Source: an uncultured Lachnospiraceae bacterium (GTDB taxonomy: Bacteria; Bacillota; Clostridia; Lachnospirales; Lachnospiraceae). From it: a DNA stretch of 64,000 bases. The position numbers and the translations under genes are program-made. The notes beneath the pieces are model-generated. The model had not been told where the DNA came from. It did not search any database and worked only from the letters and a program-made list of their open reading frames with translations. The stretch lies in the NCBI GenBank assembly GCA_910586125.1, contig CAJUHP010000002.1, positions 124,001 to 188,000 on the forward strand. Direction: 5' to 3'. Shown here one piece after another: positions 1 through 8,346 of this stretch (the stretch's first letter is position 1; the number at the start of each line of letters is the position of its first letter).

Positions 1-64
1 AATCCGCAAACTCGGCCCCCAGCAAAAGCTCCATCTCTCTTAAAAAACCACCAGGCAATTCCAT
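1..64 (-). CDS. RsmB/RsmF-type rRNA cytosine methyltransferase, N-terminal fragment
   Basis: Only the first 21 codons lie in the window; the rest runs off the left edge. The ATG at 64 is preceded by a GGAGGAAAG ribosome binding site. The peptide begins MELPGGFLREMELLLGAEF. This resembles the start of RsmB/NOP-family rRNA m5C methyltransferases, which usually open with LPxxFLxRMxxLLGxE. The gene lies directly downstream of the alarmone synthetase gene on the same strand. The assignment rests on a short N-terminal motif, so it is tentative. Confidence 0.5.
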   Translation of the reverse strand, partial: MELPGGFLREMELLLGAEFAD

Positions 65-90
65 CGGCTTTCCTCCTACCAAAAGAAAGT

Positions 91-897
91 TTAGTATCTC
101 AGCCTCTGCGCCCCCTTTTCGGCTGCCAGCCTGTCCAGCATCCTGCCGAACTCCCGCAGTTCATCCTTGTCTCCCTTTTTATAGACCTCATAAAACTCCC
201 TCTGAATACAGAGCATGGCATTTTTATCGGCAACCCGATAGAGATTCTGCAAATTATTCAAAATATCCGCCACATTCCCCGAATCCTTCGTAAACACTTT
301 CTGCCCGTCCATGATATCCTCCCGAATGGACGACATTTCCAGATCCAACTGCCGCACGGCTCCCGCCGATGCCAGCAGCCGTTCTCTGACCTCTTTTGGA
401 ATGGCTCCGTTATACTTATACTGAATGGAATGTTCGATAACCGCCCAGAAATTCATCGCCAGCGTACGGATCTGTATCTCTGCCTTGATCCGTTTGTGCC
501 CGTATATGGTCTGCACGTGATACAGCACATTGACATGATAACTGCGGTAGCCGCTCTCCTTAGGCTGCAGGAGGTAATCCCTCTCGCTGACAATCTCCAG
601 ATCCGTCATCTGCCGGATCATATCCACAACAGGCCGGATGTCCTCCTCAAACTGGCAGATAATCCGAATTCCTGCGATATCGTCGATCTTTTCCTCGATT
701 TCCTCCAGTTCCACGCCTTTGCGGTGGGCCTTATCCAGCATACTGGATATGGTCTTGACCCGGCCGGTGACTTGTTCAATCGGGGAATAGCCGCCCGCCG
801 CCCGGTAATCGCTTATCATGCGGCGAAATTTGATCGTCAGTTCTTCCACCGCCAGTTCATAGGGAGCCAATTTCTCCCGCCAGGCATACAATTCCAT
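91..897 (-). CDS. Small alarmone synthetase (GTP pyrophosphokinase family, RelQ/YjbM-like)
   Basis: The 268-residue protein has the RelA/SpoT synthetase core but no HD hydrolase, TGS or ACT domain, so it should be a single-function (p)ppGpp synthetase that transfers pyrophosphate from ATP to GDP or GTP. Visible motifs are DIAGIRI (about 73-79), YRSYHV (117-122), EIQIRT (140-145) and the family signature MNFWAVIEH (148-156). It is longer than the roughly 210 residues typical of RelQ; the extra length is a helical C-terminus of unknown role. An AAAGGAG site precedes the ATG. It is followed closely by the rRNA methylase gene and preceded 30 bases away by the M23 peptidase gene, so the three may be co-transcribed. 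Confidence 0.88.
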   Translation of the reverse strand: MELYAWREKLAPYELAVEELTIKFRRMISDYRAAGGYSPIEQVTGRVKTISSMLDKAHRKGVELEEIEEKIDDIAGIRIICQFEEDIRPVVDMIRQMTDLEIVSERDYLLQPKESGYRSYHVNVLYHVQTIYGHKRIKAEIQIRTLAMNFWAVIEHSIQYKYNGAIPKEVRERLLASAGAVRQLDLEMSSIREDIMDGQKVFTKDSGNVADILNNLQNLYRVADKNAMLCIQREFYEVYKKGDKDELREFGRMLDRLAAEKGAQRLRY

Positions 898-927
898 TCC
901 TTTTCTCCTTTACTGCAAAAACTTTCG

Positions 928-1860
928 TTACTTCATACTGCTCTCGGCCGGATTTTCGGACGGTTCCTGCCAAGAGTAATCTTCTGTGATCACATGCCCA
1001 TTTTCTAAATACTGCATCAGATAGTAGGGATTTACGCTGATGTCCTCCTGCCCTTTTAGCGGAACATATATTCCCACATGCAGATGAACGGCAAAATTTC
1101 CGCTCGTTCCTTCTATCTCGCTGTAGCCGGTGGATCCCATTCTTCCGATTTGCTGTCCGGCCCGCACCTCATTCCCAATCTCCAAACCCTCCGCGTAAGA
1201 GTCCAGATGCGCATAGTAATAATAGATGCCGCTCTCGCTGCGGATTCCCACCCGCCAGCCGCCAAGCCGCAGCCAGCCCAGCTTTTCCACCACACCGTCC
1301 GTCATGCTGACCACGGGATAGGTTCCGTCCTCATACTGGTCTCCCATGATATCGCAGCCTTCATGGCGGCGATCCCCGCCGAATGTGCGGGGATTGCCCC
1401 AGTCATTGCCGTAGGAGGGAAACGCGCAGGCGGGATCGCTGTTGCGGGGGATGGGAAAGACCTGCAGATCCTTTGCCAGCCCGGCATAGATCTGCGCCAG
1501 TCTCTCAAACGCCTCATCCTGAAGCTGGTCTCTCCAGCGCGCGTACCGTTTGCGGGACAGGGTCCCGCCTCTGACCCCCCGCATATCATAGTCCAGCCCG
1601 GCCATAAAGACTGCGAGCGCTTCCCCCGGATCCACGCCTTGTTCCTCCGCCCAGGCCGTCACTCCATAAAAGCCCTCCTGCCCAAACTCCATGGCCCGCA
1701 CCAGCTCGTCATCCGCCGTCCGGCTTAGCACCTGTCTCGGCCTCTCCCCGCACAGATACCGCTCCAAGGACAAAATTGCAAATCCGCACACCACAATCAG
1801 GGACACCGTAAAAAACAGCGATTTCTCTGTTCGTCTCAAACGGCCACCGCCTGCATCCAT
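928..1860 (-). CDS. M23 (LytM-type) peptidase, membrane-anchored
   Basis: The 310-residue protein has one N-terminal membrane segment (about 14-34), a helical linker and a LytM/lysostaphin-like peptidase domain (about 160-275). The zinc ligands of the family are visible: H166 and D170 in RRHEGCD, and H259/H261 in HLHVG, with H218 in YAHLD. It should sit outside the membrane and cut peptidoglycan cross-bridges, or act as a regulatory domain. The first ATG (1860) has a GGATAGG-like site and puts the membrane segment close to the N-terminus. The peptidase D gene ends 31 bases upstream. Confidence 0.85.
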   Translation of the reverse strand: MDAGGGRLRRTEKSLFFTVSLIVVCGFAILSLERYLCGERPRQVLSRTADDELVRAMEFGQEGFYGVTAWAEEQGVDPGEALAVFMAGLDYDMRGVRGGTLSRKRYARWRDQLQDEAFERLAQIYAGLAKDLQVFPIPRNSDPACAFPSYGNDWGNPRTFGGDRRHEGCDIMGDQYEDGTYPVVSMTDGVVEKLGWLRLGGWRVGIRSESGIYYYYAHLDSYAEGLEIGNEVRAGQQIGRMGSTGYSEIEGTSGNFAVHLHVGIYVPLKGQEDISVNPYYLMQYLENGHVITEDYSWQEPSENPAESSMK

Positions 1861-1891
1861 TTCCTATCCAATATATGCATGCGCTGCGTGC

Positions 1892-3355
1892 TTATTCATC
1901 CTCTCCCCGCAAACGTCTCAGCACCTCGCACAAAAGCCGCCAGGTCCGCTCTACGGAGGGAATCGACAAACGCTCGGCCGTCGTATGAATATCCCGCATG
2001 TCCGGGCCGATGGACACCATGTCCATACCGGGCATCCTGTCATCAAACAGACCGCATTCCAGGCCCGCGTGAATGGCCTGGACTTCCATCGACTTTCCGA
2101 TCAGATCGCGATATGCCTCGCACATGACATGGCGCAGATGGGACTCGCTGCGAAATGCCCATTCCGGATATTCCGCTGTAGACTCGGCCTCTCCGCCCAA
2201 CAATTCACAGAGAAATTCCAGCTTCCGGCAAAGCACATACTTGCGGGAGCGGACGCTGCTGCGGATGGAAAAATGCGCGTGAAATGCTTCTTCTGTCAGT
2301 TTCATGACGCCCAAATTCAGGGACGTCTCCACCAAACCCGCAATGTGATGGCTCATAGCCTGCACGCCGTTCGGACAGTTATTCAGGAAGAACAGAATCC
2401 GCGTGGTGCCAGCCGGCGTCACCGCCTCTGTGCGGGCTTCGCCCTGATTTTGGCACAGAACGCAGACCTGCGGGTCCTGCATCTGATATTCATTTTTCAG
2501 ATCCGCCTCGATCCCCTGTACCAGCTCTTCCAGACGGTTCTCGCTTCCCTTCTGAATCAGGATATCGGCGGTACACAGCCTGGGAATGGCGTTGTCCTTC
2601 AGGCCGCCCTCCATGGCGCAAAGAACCAGGGGAATCTCTCGGCTGATCTCATACAGCAGTCTGCCTGCCAGGATCACGGCATTGCCCCGCTCCGTGTGAA
2701 TCTCCGCGCCGCTGTGGCCGCCCCTTAAACCGTTTACCTCCAGATGATATAAAACACCATCCATCGCCGTGCGCTCCACCGGCAGCACACAGTTCTTGCG
2801 CAGGCCCCCGGCACAGCTTGCCAGAACCGTCCCTTCATTCTCGGAATCCAGATTGATCAGGTAACGGCCCGCCAGCACGGAGGTATCCAATGCCTGCGCG
2901 CCGTCCATACCCGTCTCCTCATCTATTGTAAACACACACTCCAGGGGCGGATGCAAAATGGTATCGGATTCCAAAATAGCCAGGGCATAGGCGACCGCAA
3001 TGCCGTCGTCGCCGCCCAACGTCGTGTCCCTGGCTCCGATCCAGTCCTCTTCCACAAACAGATCCAGACCGTCCCTTAGAAAATCATGGGAAGAATCCGG
3101 CGTCTTTTCCGCCACCATATCCAGATGGCCCTGCAGGATCACGGCGGAAGCCTTCTCGTAGCCCGCGGAGGCCGGCTTGAATATGATCACATTTCCCGTT
3201 TCGTCCTGAATATAGCGCAGTCCCCGCTCCCTGGCAAAAGAGGCGCAGTAGTCGCTGATCGCGCCTGTATTGCCGGAGCCGTGCGGAATCTTGCATAACT
3301 CCTCAAAATAATATAACACCCGCTCCGGTTCGTAACCGGCTAGTTTTCTCTCCAT
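1892..3355 (-). CDS. pepD: Aminoacyl-histidine dipeptidase / peptidase D (M20C)
   Basis: The 487-residue protein has normal length for PepD, a cytoplasmic two-zinc metallopeptidase that hydrolyses Xaa-His and other dipeptides. M20 motifs are visible: GHLDMVAEK (H77, D79), LGGDDG (D116/D117) and DEETGMDG (E146/E147), followed by LINLDSE. The dimerisation lid interrupts the catalytic domain as usual. The start at 3355 has a perfect AAGGAGG site. It is divergent from ylbJ, with 97 bases between the start codons. No unusual residues seen. Confidence 0.93.
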   Translation of the reverse strand: MERKLAGYEPERVLYYFEELCKIPHGSGNTGAISDYCASFARERGLRYIQDETGNVIIFKPASAGYEKASAVILQGHLDMVAEKTPDSSHDFLRDGLDLFVEEDWIGARDTTLGGDDGIAVAYALAILESDTILHPPLECVFTIDEETGMDGAQALDTSVLAGRYLINLDSENEGTVLASCAGGLRKNCVLPVERTAMDGVLYHLEVNGLRGGHSGAEIHTERGNAVILAGRLLYEISREIPLVLCAMEGGLKDNAIPRLCTADILIQKGSENRLEELVQGIEADLKNEYQMQDPQVCVLCQNQGEARTEAVTPAGTTRILFFLNNCPNGVQAMSHHIAGLVETSLNLGVMKLTEEAFHAHFSIRSSVRSRKYVLCRKLEFLCELLGGEAESTAEYPEWAFRSESHLRHVMCEAYRDLIGKSMEVQAIHAGLECGLFDDRMPGMDMVSIGPDMRDIHTTAERLSIPSVERTWRLLCEVLRRLRGEDE

Positions 3356-3452
3356 TAGAAAAACCTCCTTCTGATTTGGTTGATGTTTGGCTGGCCGGGG
3401 CTTTCATAGTATATTCTGGCATAACTGGCGAAAAAAATCAATATATTGTGGT

Positions 3453-4472
3453 ATGAAAACCTGTTTAATCTGCTTTTCTTCCATCCTGCTCTTTGCTCTG
3501 ATGCTGGTCTTACCGGCCGATACTCTCTCCGGCGCCAAAACCGGGCTGCTTTTATGGTTTCAGACCGTTCTTCCCACGCTGCTGCCCGCCATGATTGTGT
3601 CCGATTTTCTGATCCGGATACAGGCAGACCGCTATTTAAACCAGATCTTTGCCCGCCCTTTCTCCCTGTTGTTCGGCATCCGCAAAAGCTGCGCCTATGC
3701 CGTTTTGGTGGGCTTTCTCTGCGGATATCCCATAGGGGCGAAAACAAGCGCCTCCCTGCTTTTACAAGGGCGTATCCGCCGGGACGAGGCGTCCTATCTG
3801 CTGGCTTTCTGCAATCAGCCAAGCCCCATGTTTTTGATCGGGTTTCTCTGCCTCTCTCTGTTAAAAGAACAGGGCGGCATTTCCCTTGCGCTTCCCATTC
3901 TGACCGGCGTATACGGCTCGGCGGTCTTTATCAGTTTTCTGTACCGGATCCTGCGGCGCCTTATGCTTTTCATAGCTGCCGAAGATCCGAATCCCGTTTC
4001 CTTAAAACAAGAGCCGCTATCCTCTGCCGCTCCCGAAAAAAACGCTTCCCCGCTGCGGGCTGCCTCCCTGCAAAAAACCACCAATCCCTCCCCCCTCACT
4101 CTGCTGGAGCATTCCATGATGACCAGCTTTGAAGTCATGGTTAAGATTGGTGGTTATATGATGCTTTTTTCCATTCTGGAAGCATTTTTGCTGCGCGTTC
4201 CCATGCCGGTACCTCTTCGCAGCACTGCCATGGGGTTTGTCGAAATGACCACCGGAAGCCGTCAGATCGCCGTCTCTCTGCCCCGCCTGTGGGCTGTGGC
4301 TTTTTGCTGCGGCGCCGCCGCTTTCGGCGGACTGTCCGGCCTGGCGCAGACTGCCAACGTGTTACAGGACTCCGGTCTGTCTGTCAGACGCTATTTGCTT
4401 TGGAAACTGCTCCAGGGAGGATTGGCTGTAATCATCGCGATCCTGATCCTATGCTTTCCAGACGGATTTTAA
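3453..4472 (+). CDS. ylbJ: YlbJ-type sporulation integral membrane protein
   Basis: The 339-residue protein is highly hydrophobic, with about eight predicted membrane segments in two halves, as in nucleoside-recognition (Gate) proteins. The motif CGYPIGAKTSASLL (about 93-106) matches the YlbJ family, whose Bacillus subtilis member is needed for spore cortex formation. The reading frame extends upstream to a TTG at 3387, but the ATG at 3453 gives the N-terminus expected of YlbJ. Its ribosome binding site is weak. A polar loop of about 50 residues (near 180-230) is less conserved in character. The 3' end overlaps the convergent ABC permease gene by 24 bases. Confidence 0.82.
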   Translation: MKTCLICFSSILLFALMLVLPADTLSGAKTGLLLWFQTVLPTLLPAMIVSDFLIRIQADRYLNQIFARPFSLLFGIRKSCAYAVLVGFLCGYPIGAKTSASLLLQGRIRRDEASYLLAFCNQPSPMFLIGFLCLSLLKEQGGISLALPILTGVYGSAVFISFLYRILRRLMLFIAAEDPNPVSLKQEPLSSAAPEKNASPLRAASLQKTTNPSPLTLLEHSMMTSFEVMVKIGGYMMLFSILEAFLLRVPMPVPLRSTAMGFVEMTTGSRQIAVSLPRLWAVAFCCGAAAFGGLSGLAQTANVLQDSGLSVRRYLLWKLLQGGLAVIIAILILCFPDGF

Positions 4473-5681
4473 AATGGAGCCGACTTTGGGCGTCGTGCCG
4501 TAGAGCAGCACGCCGACGCGGTAGATTTTCGCAGAAAGCACCCCAACGCCGACCGCGGAAGCGATCAGAATCGCCACCGAGGCGACAATCTCATACCAGG
4601 GAACCGTACTCATCGCGATCCGAGTAAACATGGCCATGGGCGAGGTAAAAGGAATATAGGAACAGACTATCATCAGAATGCTGTCCACATTGCCGCTGCT
4701 CATCGAGAACATGACTACCATAAAAGCGATGATAAACAACAGCGTAATCGGCATAACCGAGGTGTTGATATCCTCCAGCTTTGAGGCGGTAGAGCCAACG
4801 GCCCCGAACATAAAGGCATAGATAAAAAAGCCAAGAATAAAGAACAGAAACATGTAAAACAACAAATCCGCCGGCACGTCAAAAATAGACCGGATCATTC
4901 CATTGCCGTCCCAATAGGACTGATTCAGATTAAAAAATACAAAGGAAGAGCCAAACACACAGACTAGCTGAATAAACCCAGCCAGACAGGACGCAATCAC
5001 CTTGCCGAACATCATGGAAGCCGGTTTGGCGCTGGTGATCAGGACTTCCATAGCCCGGGAGCTCTTCTCGGTAGCCACATTCGTCGCAACCATCTGCCCG
5101 TAGAGAAGAATCACCATATATAACGCAAAAATCATGATGTAGGTGTAGAAAAAATTCTGCATCTGATCTTTTCCCAAGCTCTCCGTTTCATGAACAATCT
5201 CTATGGAAAGAATCTGGCCCGCCTCTTTCGCAGAAATTCCTCCCTCCACCATGGCGTTCATCTGGCAGATGCTTTTTAAAGCCTCGTCCGCCCGGTAGGT
5301 GTTCTGATCATACATGGATAGGTTGTTGACATAATAGACATAGGAAGTCGGCCCCGTCAGCGCAAAAGCGCAGTTCGCTTTGCCGGAGGTTATCTGCTGC
5401 TGGATTTCTTCGCTCTGACCGACCAGGCGGACGTCATAATCCGCAAAGTAGGCCGCGAACATGTCTATGGCGGCATCCGTCATCTCTTCCTTTGCAGCGA
5501 TCAGCATGACCGGCTTCTGCTCGTCTCCGGACGGCTCGCTGCGCTCAAAAACGACCGCCATTCTCGGAAAAAACATGACAACGGCAATCAAGACCATCAG
5601 AAAAATGGTTATGCCCACAAAAACCTTGTTTTTGAAATAGCTCATCAGTTCAAATTTCAAAATGATCCCAAACTGCTTCAT
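4449..5681 (-). CDS. ABC-2 type transporter permease (NatB-like)
   Basis: The 410-residue protein has one N-terminal membrane helix (about 20-42), an extracytoplasmic domain of about 140 residues, and five to six helices in the C-terminal half. This is the layout of NatB/ABC2_membrane_3 exporters. Its start overlaps the stop of the partner ATPase gene by 4 bases (ATGA), indicating translational coupling. Substrate cannot be read from the sequence; relatives export sodium, antibiotics or peptides. It ends convergently inside the last codons of ylbJ. Confidence 0.85.
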   Translation of the reverse strand: MKQFGIILKFELMSYFKNKVFVGITIFLMVLIAVVMFFPRMAVVFERSEPSGDEQKPVMLIAAKEEMTDAAIDMFAAYFADYDVRLVGQSEEIQQQITSGKANCAFALTGPTSYVYYVNNLSMYDQNTYRADEALKSICQMNAMVEGGISAKEAGQILSIEIVHETESLGKDQMQNFFYTYIMIFALYMVILLYGQMVATNVATEKSSRAMEVLITSAKPASMMFGKVIASCLAGFIQLVCVFGSSFVFFNLNQSYWDGNGMIRSIFDVPADLLFYMFLFFILGFFIYAFMFGAVGSTASKLEDINTSVMPITLLFIIAFMVVMFSMSSGNVDSILMIVCSYIPFTSPMAMFTRIAMSTVPWYEIVASVAILIASAVGVGVLSAKIYRVGVLLYGTTPKVGSILKSVWKA

Positions 5682-6577
5682 TTTTCTTCCCCCTGGCCGC
5701 CTGTATACTCTACAAAAATATCGTTCAGCGAAGGCTCAAACACACGGATCTCATCAATATCATAATGTTCGGTCAGATGCCGCATGACCTTCTGTTTCTC
5801 GTCAGGGGAGGCCAGAGAAACCATCAAGCCTCCCTCGCCGCAGGCTTTGCAGGAAAGGCCGGCGTTCGCGGCGATCTGATCTGCCTGCTGGGAAAACACG
5901 ATCAGCTTATCCCTGGTATAATTGCGTTTGATCGCATGAAGATCGCCCTTTAAAACGGTCTTCCCATTGTTTATAATAGCAATTTGGTCGCAGAATTCTT
6001 CGATGTAGTTCATCTGATGGCTGGAGAACAAAACGATCTTTCCTCTGGCAATCTCTTCCTTCACCACATCCTTCAGCAGCATGGCATTGACGGGATCCAG
6101 ACCGGAAAACGGCTCATCTAATATGACGATCTGCGGATCGTGCGCCAGCGCGGTGATCAACTGTATTTTCTGCTGATTTCCTTTGGAGAGAGTATCCAGT
6201 CTCTTATCGCGGTACTGCTCCATCCCCAGCCGGGACAGCCACCAGCCGACTGATTTTACGGCCTCCGCTCTTCCCATTCCCTTTAACTGGGCAAAATAAA
6301 CCAACTGATCCAGGATCTTTTTCTTGGGATAAAGCCCTCTTTCCTCCGGCAGATAGCCGATACCGGTTTTTCTGTAGTCAATCGGCTGGCCGTCCATCTG
6401 CACGTTCCCGCTGTCCGCGGGAAATACCTGCATGAGAATCCGGATCGTAGTAGTTTTCCCCGCGCCGTTGCGGCCCAGAATGCCGAATGCCTTTCCGCTC
6501 TCAGCCGTAAAGGAGATTCCCTTTAAAACCTGCTTCTCTCCAAAACTCTTATAAATGTCTTTCAGCTCCAGATTCAT
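5678..6577 (-). CDS. ABC transporter ATP-binding protein (NatA-like)
   Basis: The 299-residue ATPase partners the permease encoded next. Walker A is GRNGAGKTT (about 35-43), the signature is LSKGNQQKI rather than LSGGQ as is common in the NatA/CcmA group, and Walker B is IVILDEPFSGLDP, followed by the H-loop in FSSHQM. A C-terminal extension of about 80 residues (DUF4162-like position) follows the core, as in NatA. It hydrolyses ATP on the cytoplasmic side to drive export. Confidence 0.9.
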   Translation of the reverse strand: MNLELKDIYKSFGEKQVLKGISFTAESGKAFGILGRNGAGKTTTIRILMQVFPADSGNVQMDGQPIDYRKTGIGYLPEERGLYPKKKILDQLVYFAQLKGMGRAEAVKSVGWWLSRLGMEQYRDKRLDTLSKGNQQKIQLITALAHDPQIVILDEPFSGLDPVNAMLLKDVVKEEIARGKIVLFSSHQMNYIEEFCDQIAIINNGKTVLKGDLHAIKRNYTRDKLIVFSQQADQIAANAGLSCKACGEGGLMVSLASPDEKQKVMRHLTEHYDIDEIRVFEPSLNDIFVEYTGGQGEEK

Positions 6578-6599
6578 GGATATGCCTCCCAGAATTTTC

Positions 6600-7184
6600 T
6601 CAGGATTGCTCCGGCTCGCCCGGTATCTCCTCCTCTTCCACCGTATCCTGTCCAGACAGCTCCTTGCGGTTGGAGGTCACAATCTCATAGCTTTCCTCCA
6701 GAACTTTCTCAAGGCTGTCAAAGCGGCTCCTTGTTCCCGACAGCATATGGCCAATGATATTCTGCATACTTTTTAACATATCGTCGGTATACAAAATCGC
6801 GCTGTCCCGGATCGTATTGGCGTCCTTTGTGGCCTGATCAATGATCTGCTGGCCCTGCATCGTCGCTGAACGGACAATCTCATCTGCCTTGGCATACGCC
6901 TGCTGGAGAATCTGATGTTCATCGAGCAGCTCCTGCGTCTGTTTTTTTGCCTCGCTGAGCAAATCATCCGCCTTTTTGCTGGCGTCAGACAGAATCGCCT
7001 CCTTATTGCTGATAATCTTCTGGTATTTTTTAATTTCATCCGGCGTACGCATCCGCAGTTCTGCCAGCAGCTCCTCAATCTCGTCCCGATCCACAATGAT
7101 CTTTTTATTATTTGTAAATGGCTGCGCCTTGCAGTCGTCTATGTATGCCTCAATTTCACCGATTAACTGTTCAATTTTGCTCAT
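6600..7184 (-). CDS. Coiled-coil protein, H+-ATPase subunit H / DivIVA-like, function unknown
   Basis: The 194-residue protein is almost entirely charged helix with long heptad-like stretches (about 45-170), an acidic C-terminus (EEEEIPGEP) and no membrane segment. Similar clostridial proteins beside coaD are usually labelled vacuolar-type ATPase subunit H or DivIVA-domain proteins, but no ATPase operon is present here, so that label says nothing about function. The gene overlaps the end of coaD by 14 bases, so it is translated as part of the rsmD-coaD unit. I do not assign a function. Confidence 0.7.
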   Translation of the reverse strand: MSKIEQLIGEIEAYIDDCKAQPFTNNKKIIVDRDEIEELLAELRMRTPDEIKKYQKIISNKEAILSDASKKADDLLSEAKKQTQELLDEHQILQQAYAKADEIVRSATMQGQQIIDQATKDANTIRDSAILYTDDMLKSMQNIIGHMLSGTRSRFDSLEKVLEESYEIVTSNRKELSGQDTVEEEEIPGEPEQS

Positions 7185-7695
7185 CGACTGCCTCCGTTGC
7201 TTGATTCAAATTTTTCTTCACCTGGTACTTCTCATAAACTCTGGCGGCTGTCTTTTGCGGCAGAAAATATTCGATCTCTCCGCCGAAGCTGGCGACCTCC
7301 TTCACCGTGCTGGAACTGAGATACGCATATTTCAGTTCTGTGGTTAAAAATATCGTATCAATCTCCGGCGCCATGATCCGGTTCGTCTGGGCGAGCTGCA
7401 GTTCATACTCGAAATCCGTGATCGCCCGCAGCCCTCGGACAATACACTGGGCCTCGCAGCGCCTGGCAAAATCAATGGTCAGGCCATCAAAGAGCTGCGC
7501 GGTTACATTGGGCAGATGACCGGTTACTTCCTCGATCATCTCCAGGCGCTCCTGCGCCGTAAACAGAGGTTTTTTTGTCTGATTCTGCAGAACACCCACG
7601 ATTAGCCGGTCCACCATAGCGGCAGCCCGCTCGATAATATTGAGATGCCCCAGAGTAATCGGATCAAAACTGCCTGGATAGATTGCAATTTTCAT
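7171..7695 (-). CDS. coaD: Phosphopantetheine adenylyltransferase
   Basis: CoaD makes dephospho-CoA from 4'-phosphopantetheine and ATP, the fourth step of coenzyme A synthesis. The protein has the nucleotidyltransferase start YPGSFDPITLGHLNII (residues 6-21, with the HxGH-like TLGH) and the C-terminal YLSSSTVKE motif. Its length of 174 is slightly above the usual 160 because of a charged tail. It lies 3 bases from the rsmD stop codon, the standard rsmD-coaD pairing. Confidence 0.96.
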   Translation of the reverse strand: MKIAIYPGSFDPITLGHLNIIERAAAMVDRLIVGVLQNQTKKPLFTAQERLEMIEEVTGHLPNVTAQLFDGLTIDFARRCEAQCIVRGLRAITDFEYELQLAQTNRIMAPEIDTIFLTTELKYAYLSSSTVKEVASFGGEIEYFLPQKTAARVYEKYQVKKNLNQATEAVDEQN

Positions 7696-7698
7696 ATA

Positions 7699-8256
7699 CT
7701 ATTCCTTCCTGAGCCATATATGCTGATTCGTCTTATATTTTTTCTCTTTCTGTACGGTCAGTCTCATATCTTTTGTCCAGGAAAAATCCGTCTCCAGAGA
7801 TGCTTCCGCAATAACCAGCGTGTCCCTGTCCATCAGCCTGCTCTTTGTGAGCATTTCCAAAACTTTTCTCTCCCACTGCTTTCCATAAGGCGGGTCCAGA
7901 AAAATGATGTCGAAGGGACTCGGATTATGCACTTCCAGTTTGGCAAGCGATGTCTGCACACTGCCGGCAAAAACCTCTCCCCGCTCTGTCAGATGGGTAA
8001 AATCCAGATTCCGCCGGATGGCGCGCAGCGCCCGCTCGTCCTGCTCCACAAAGGCGGCGTAGGCGGCGCCCCGGCTGAGGGCCTCGATCCCGATCGCTCC
8101 GCTGCCGGCAAACAAATCCAGAAAACGGCTGCCAGGCAGACGGCCAGACAGCATATTAAATAAAGTCTCCTTGATGCGATCCGTAGTGGGTCTGGTATCC
8201 ATCCCCTGCGGTGTCTCCAGCGGAAGACTGCGGGCCGTTCCTGCTATCACTCTCAT
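7699..8256 (-). CDS. rsmD: 16S rRNA (guanine966-N2)-methyltransferase RsmD
   Basis: RsmD methylates G966 of 16S rRNA using S-adenosylmethionine. The SAM-binding motif LDLFAGSGAIGIEALSRG and the catalytic LDPPYG are present. An upstream ATG at 8343 would add 29 unrelated residues. The ATG at 8256 follows a CAGGAGA site and starts with MRVIAGTARS, which matches the family, so the protein is 185 residues. The consensus promoter at 8315-8343 lies in the would-be extension, which supports the shorter start. Confidence 0.93.
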   Translation of the reverse strand: MRVIAGTARSLPLETPQGMDTRPTTDRIKETLFNMLSGRLPGSRFLDLFAGSGAIGIEALSRGAAYAAFVEQDERALRAIRRNLDFTHLTERGEVFAGSVQTSLAKLEVHNPSPFDIIFLDPPYGKQWERKVLEMLTKSRLMDRDTLVIAEASLETDFSWTKDMRLTVQKEKKYKTNQHIWLRKE

Positions 8257-8314
8257 GGTATCTCCTGCTTGTCCTTGGTTCTCCCCATCCAATACTTCCC
8301 ACAGTATCACACAC

Positions 8315-8343
8315 ATTATAGTATGAAAATGGGAATCTGACAA
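8315..8343 (-). promoter_or_regulatory. Sigma-A promoter for rsmD-coaD operon
   Basis: On the minus strand TTGTCA (8338-8343), a 17-base spacer and TATAAT (8315-8320) form a near-consensus promoter, 59 bases ahead of the rsmD ATG. Confidence 0.8.
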
Positions 8344-8346
8344 GCG

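Noticed and set aside
3356..3452. Promoter pair between pepD and ylbJ
   Set aside because: A TATACT is present at 3408-3413 on the minus strand, but without a -35, and no sigma-E element with correct spacing was found for ylbJ.
3355..3822. 155-codon minus-strand frame opposite ylbJ
   Set aside because: It is antisense to a membrane-protein gene and has a basic, low-structure composition.
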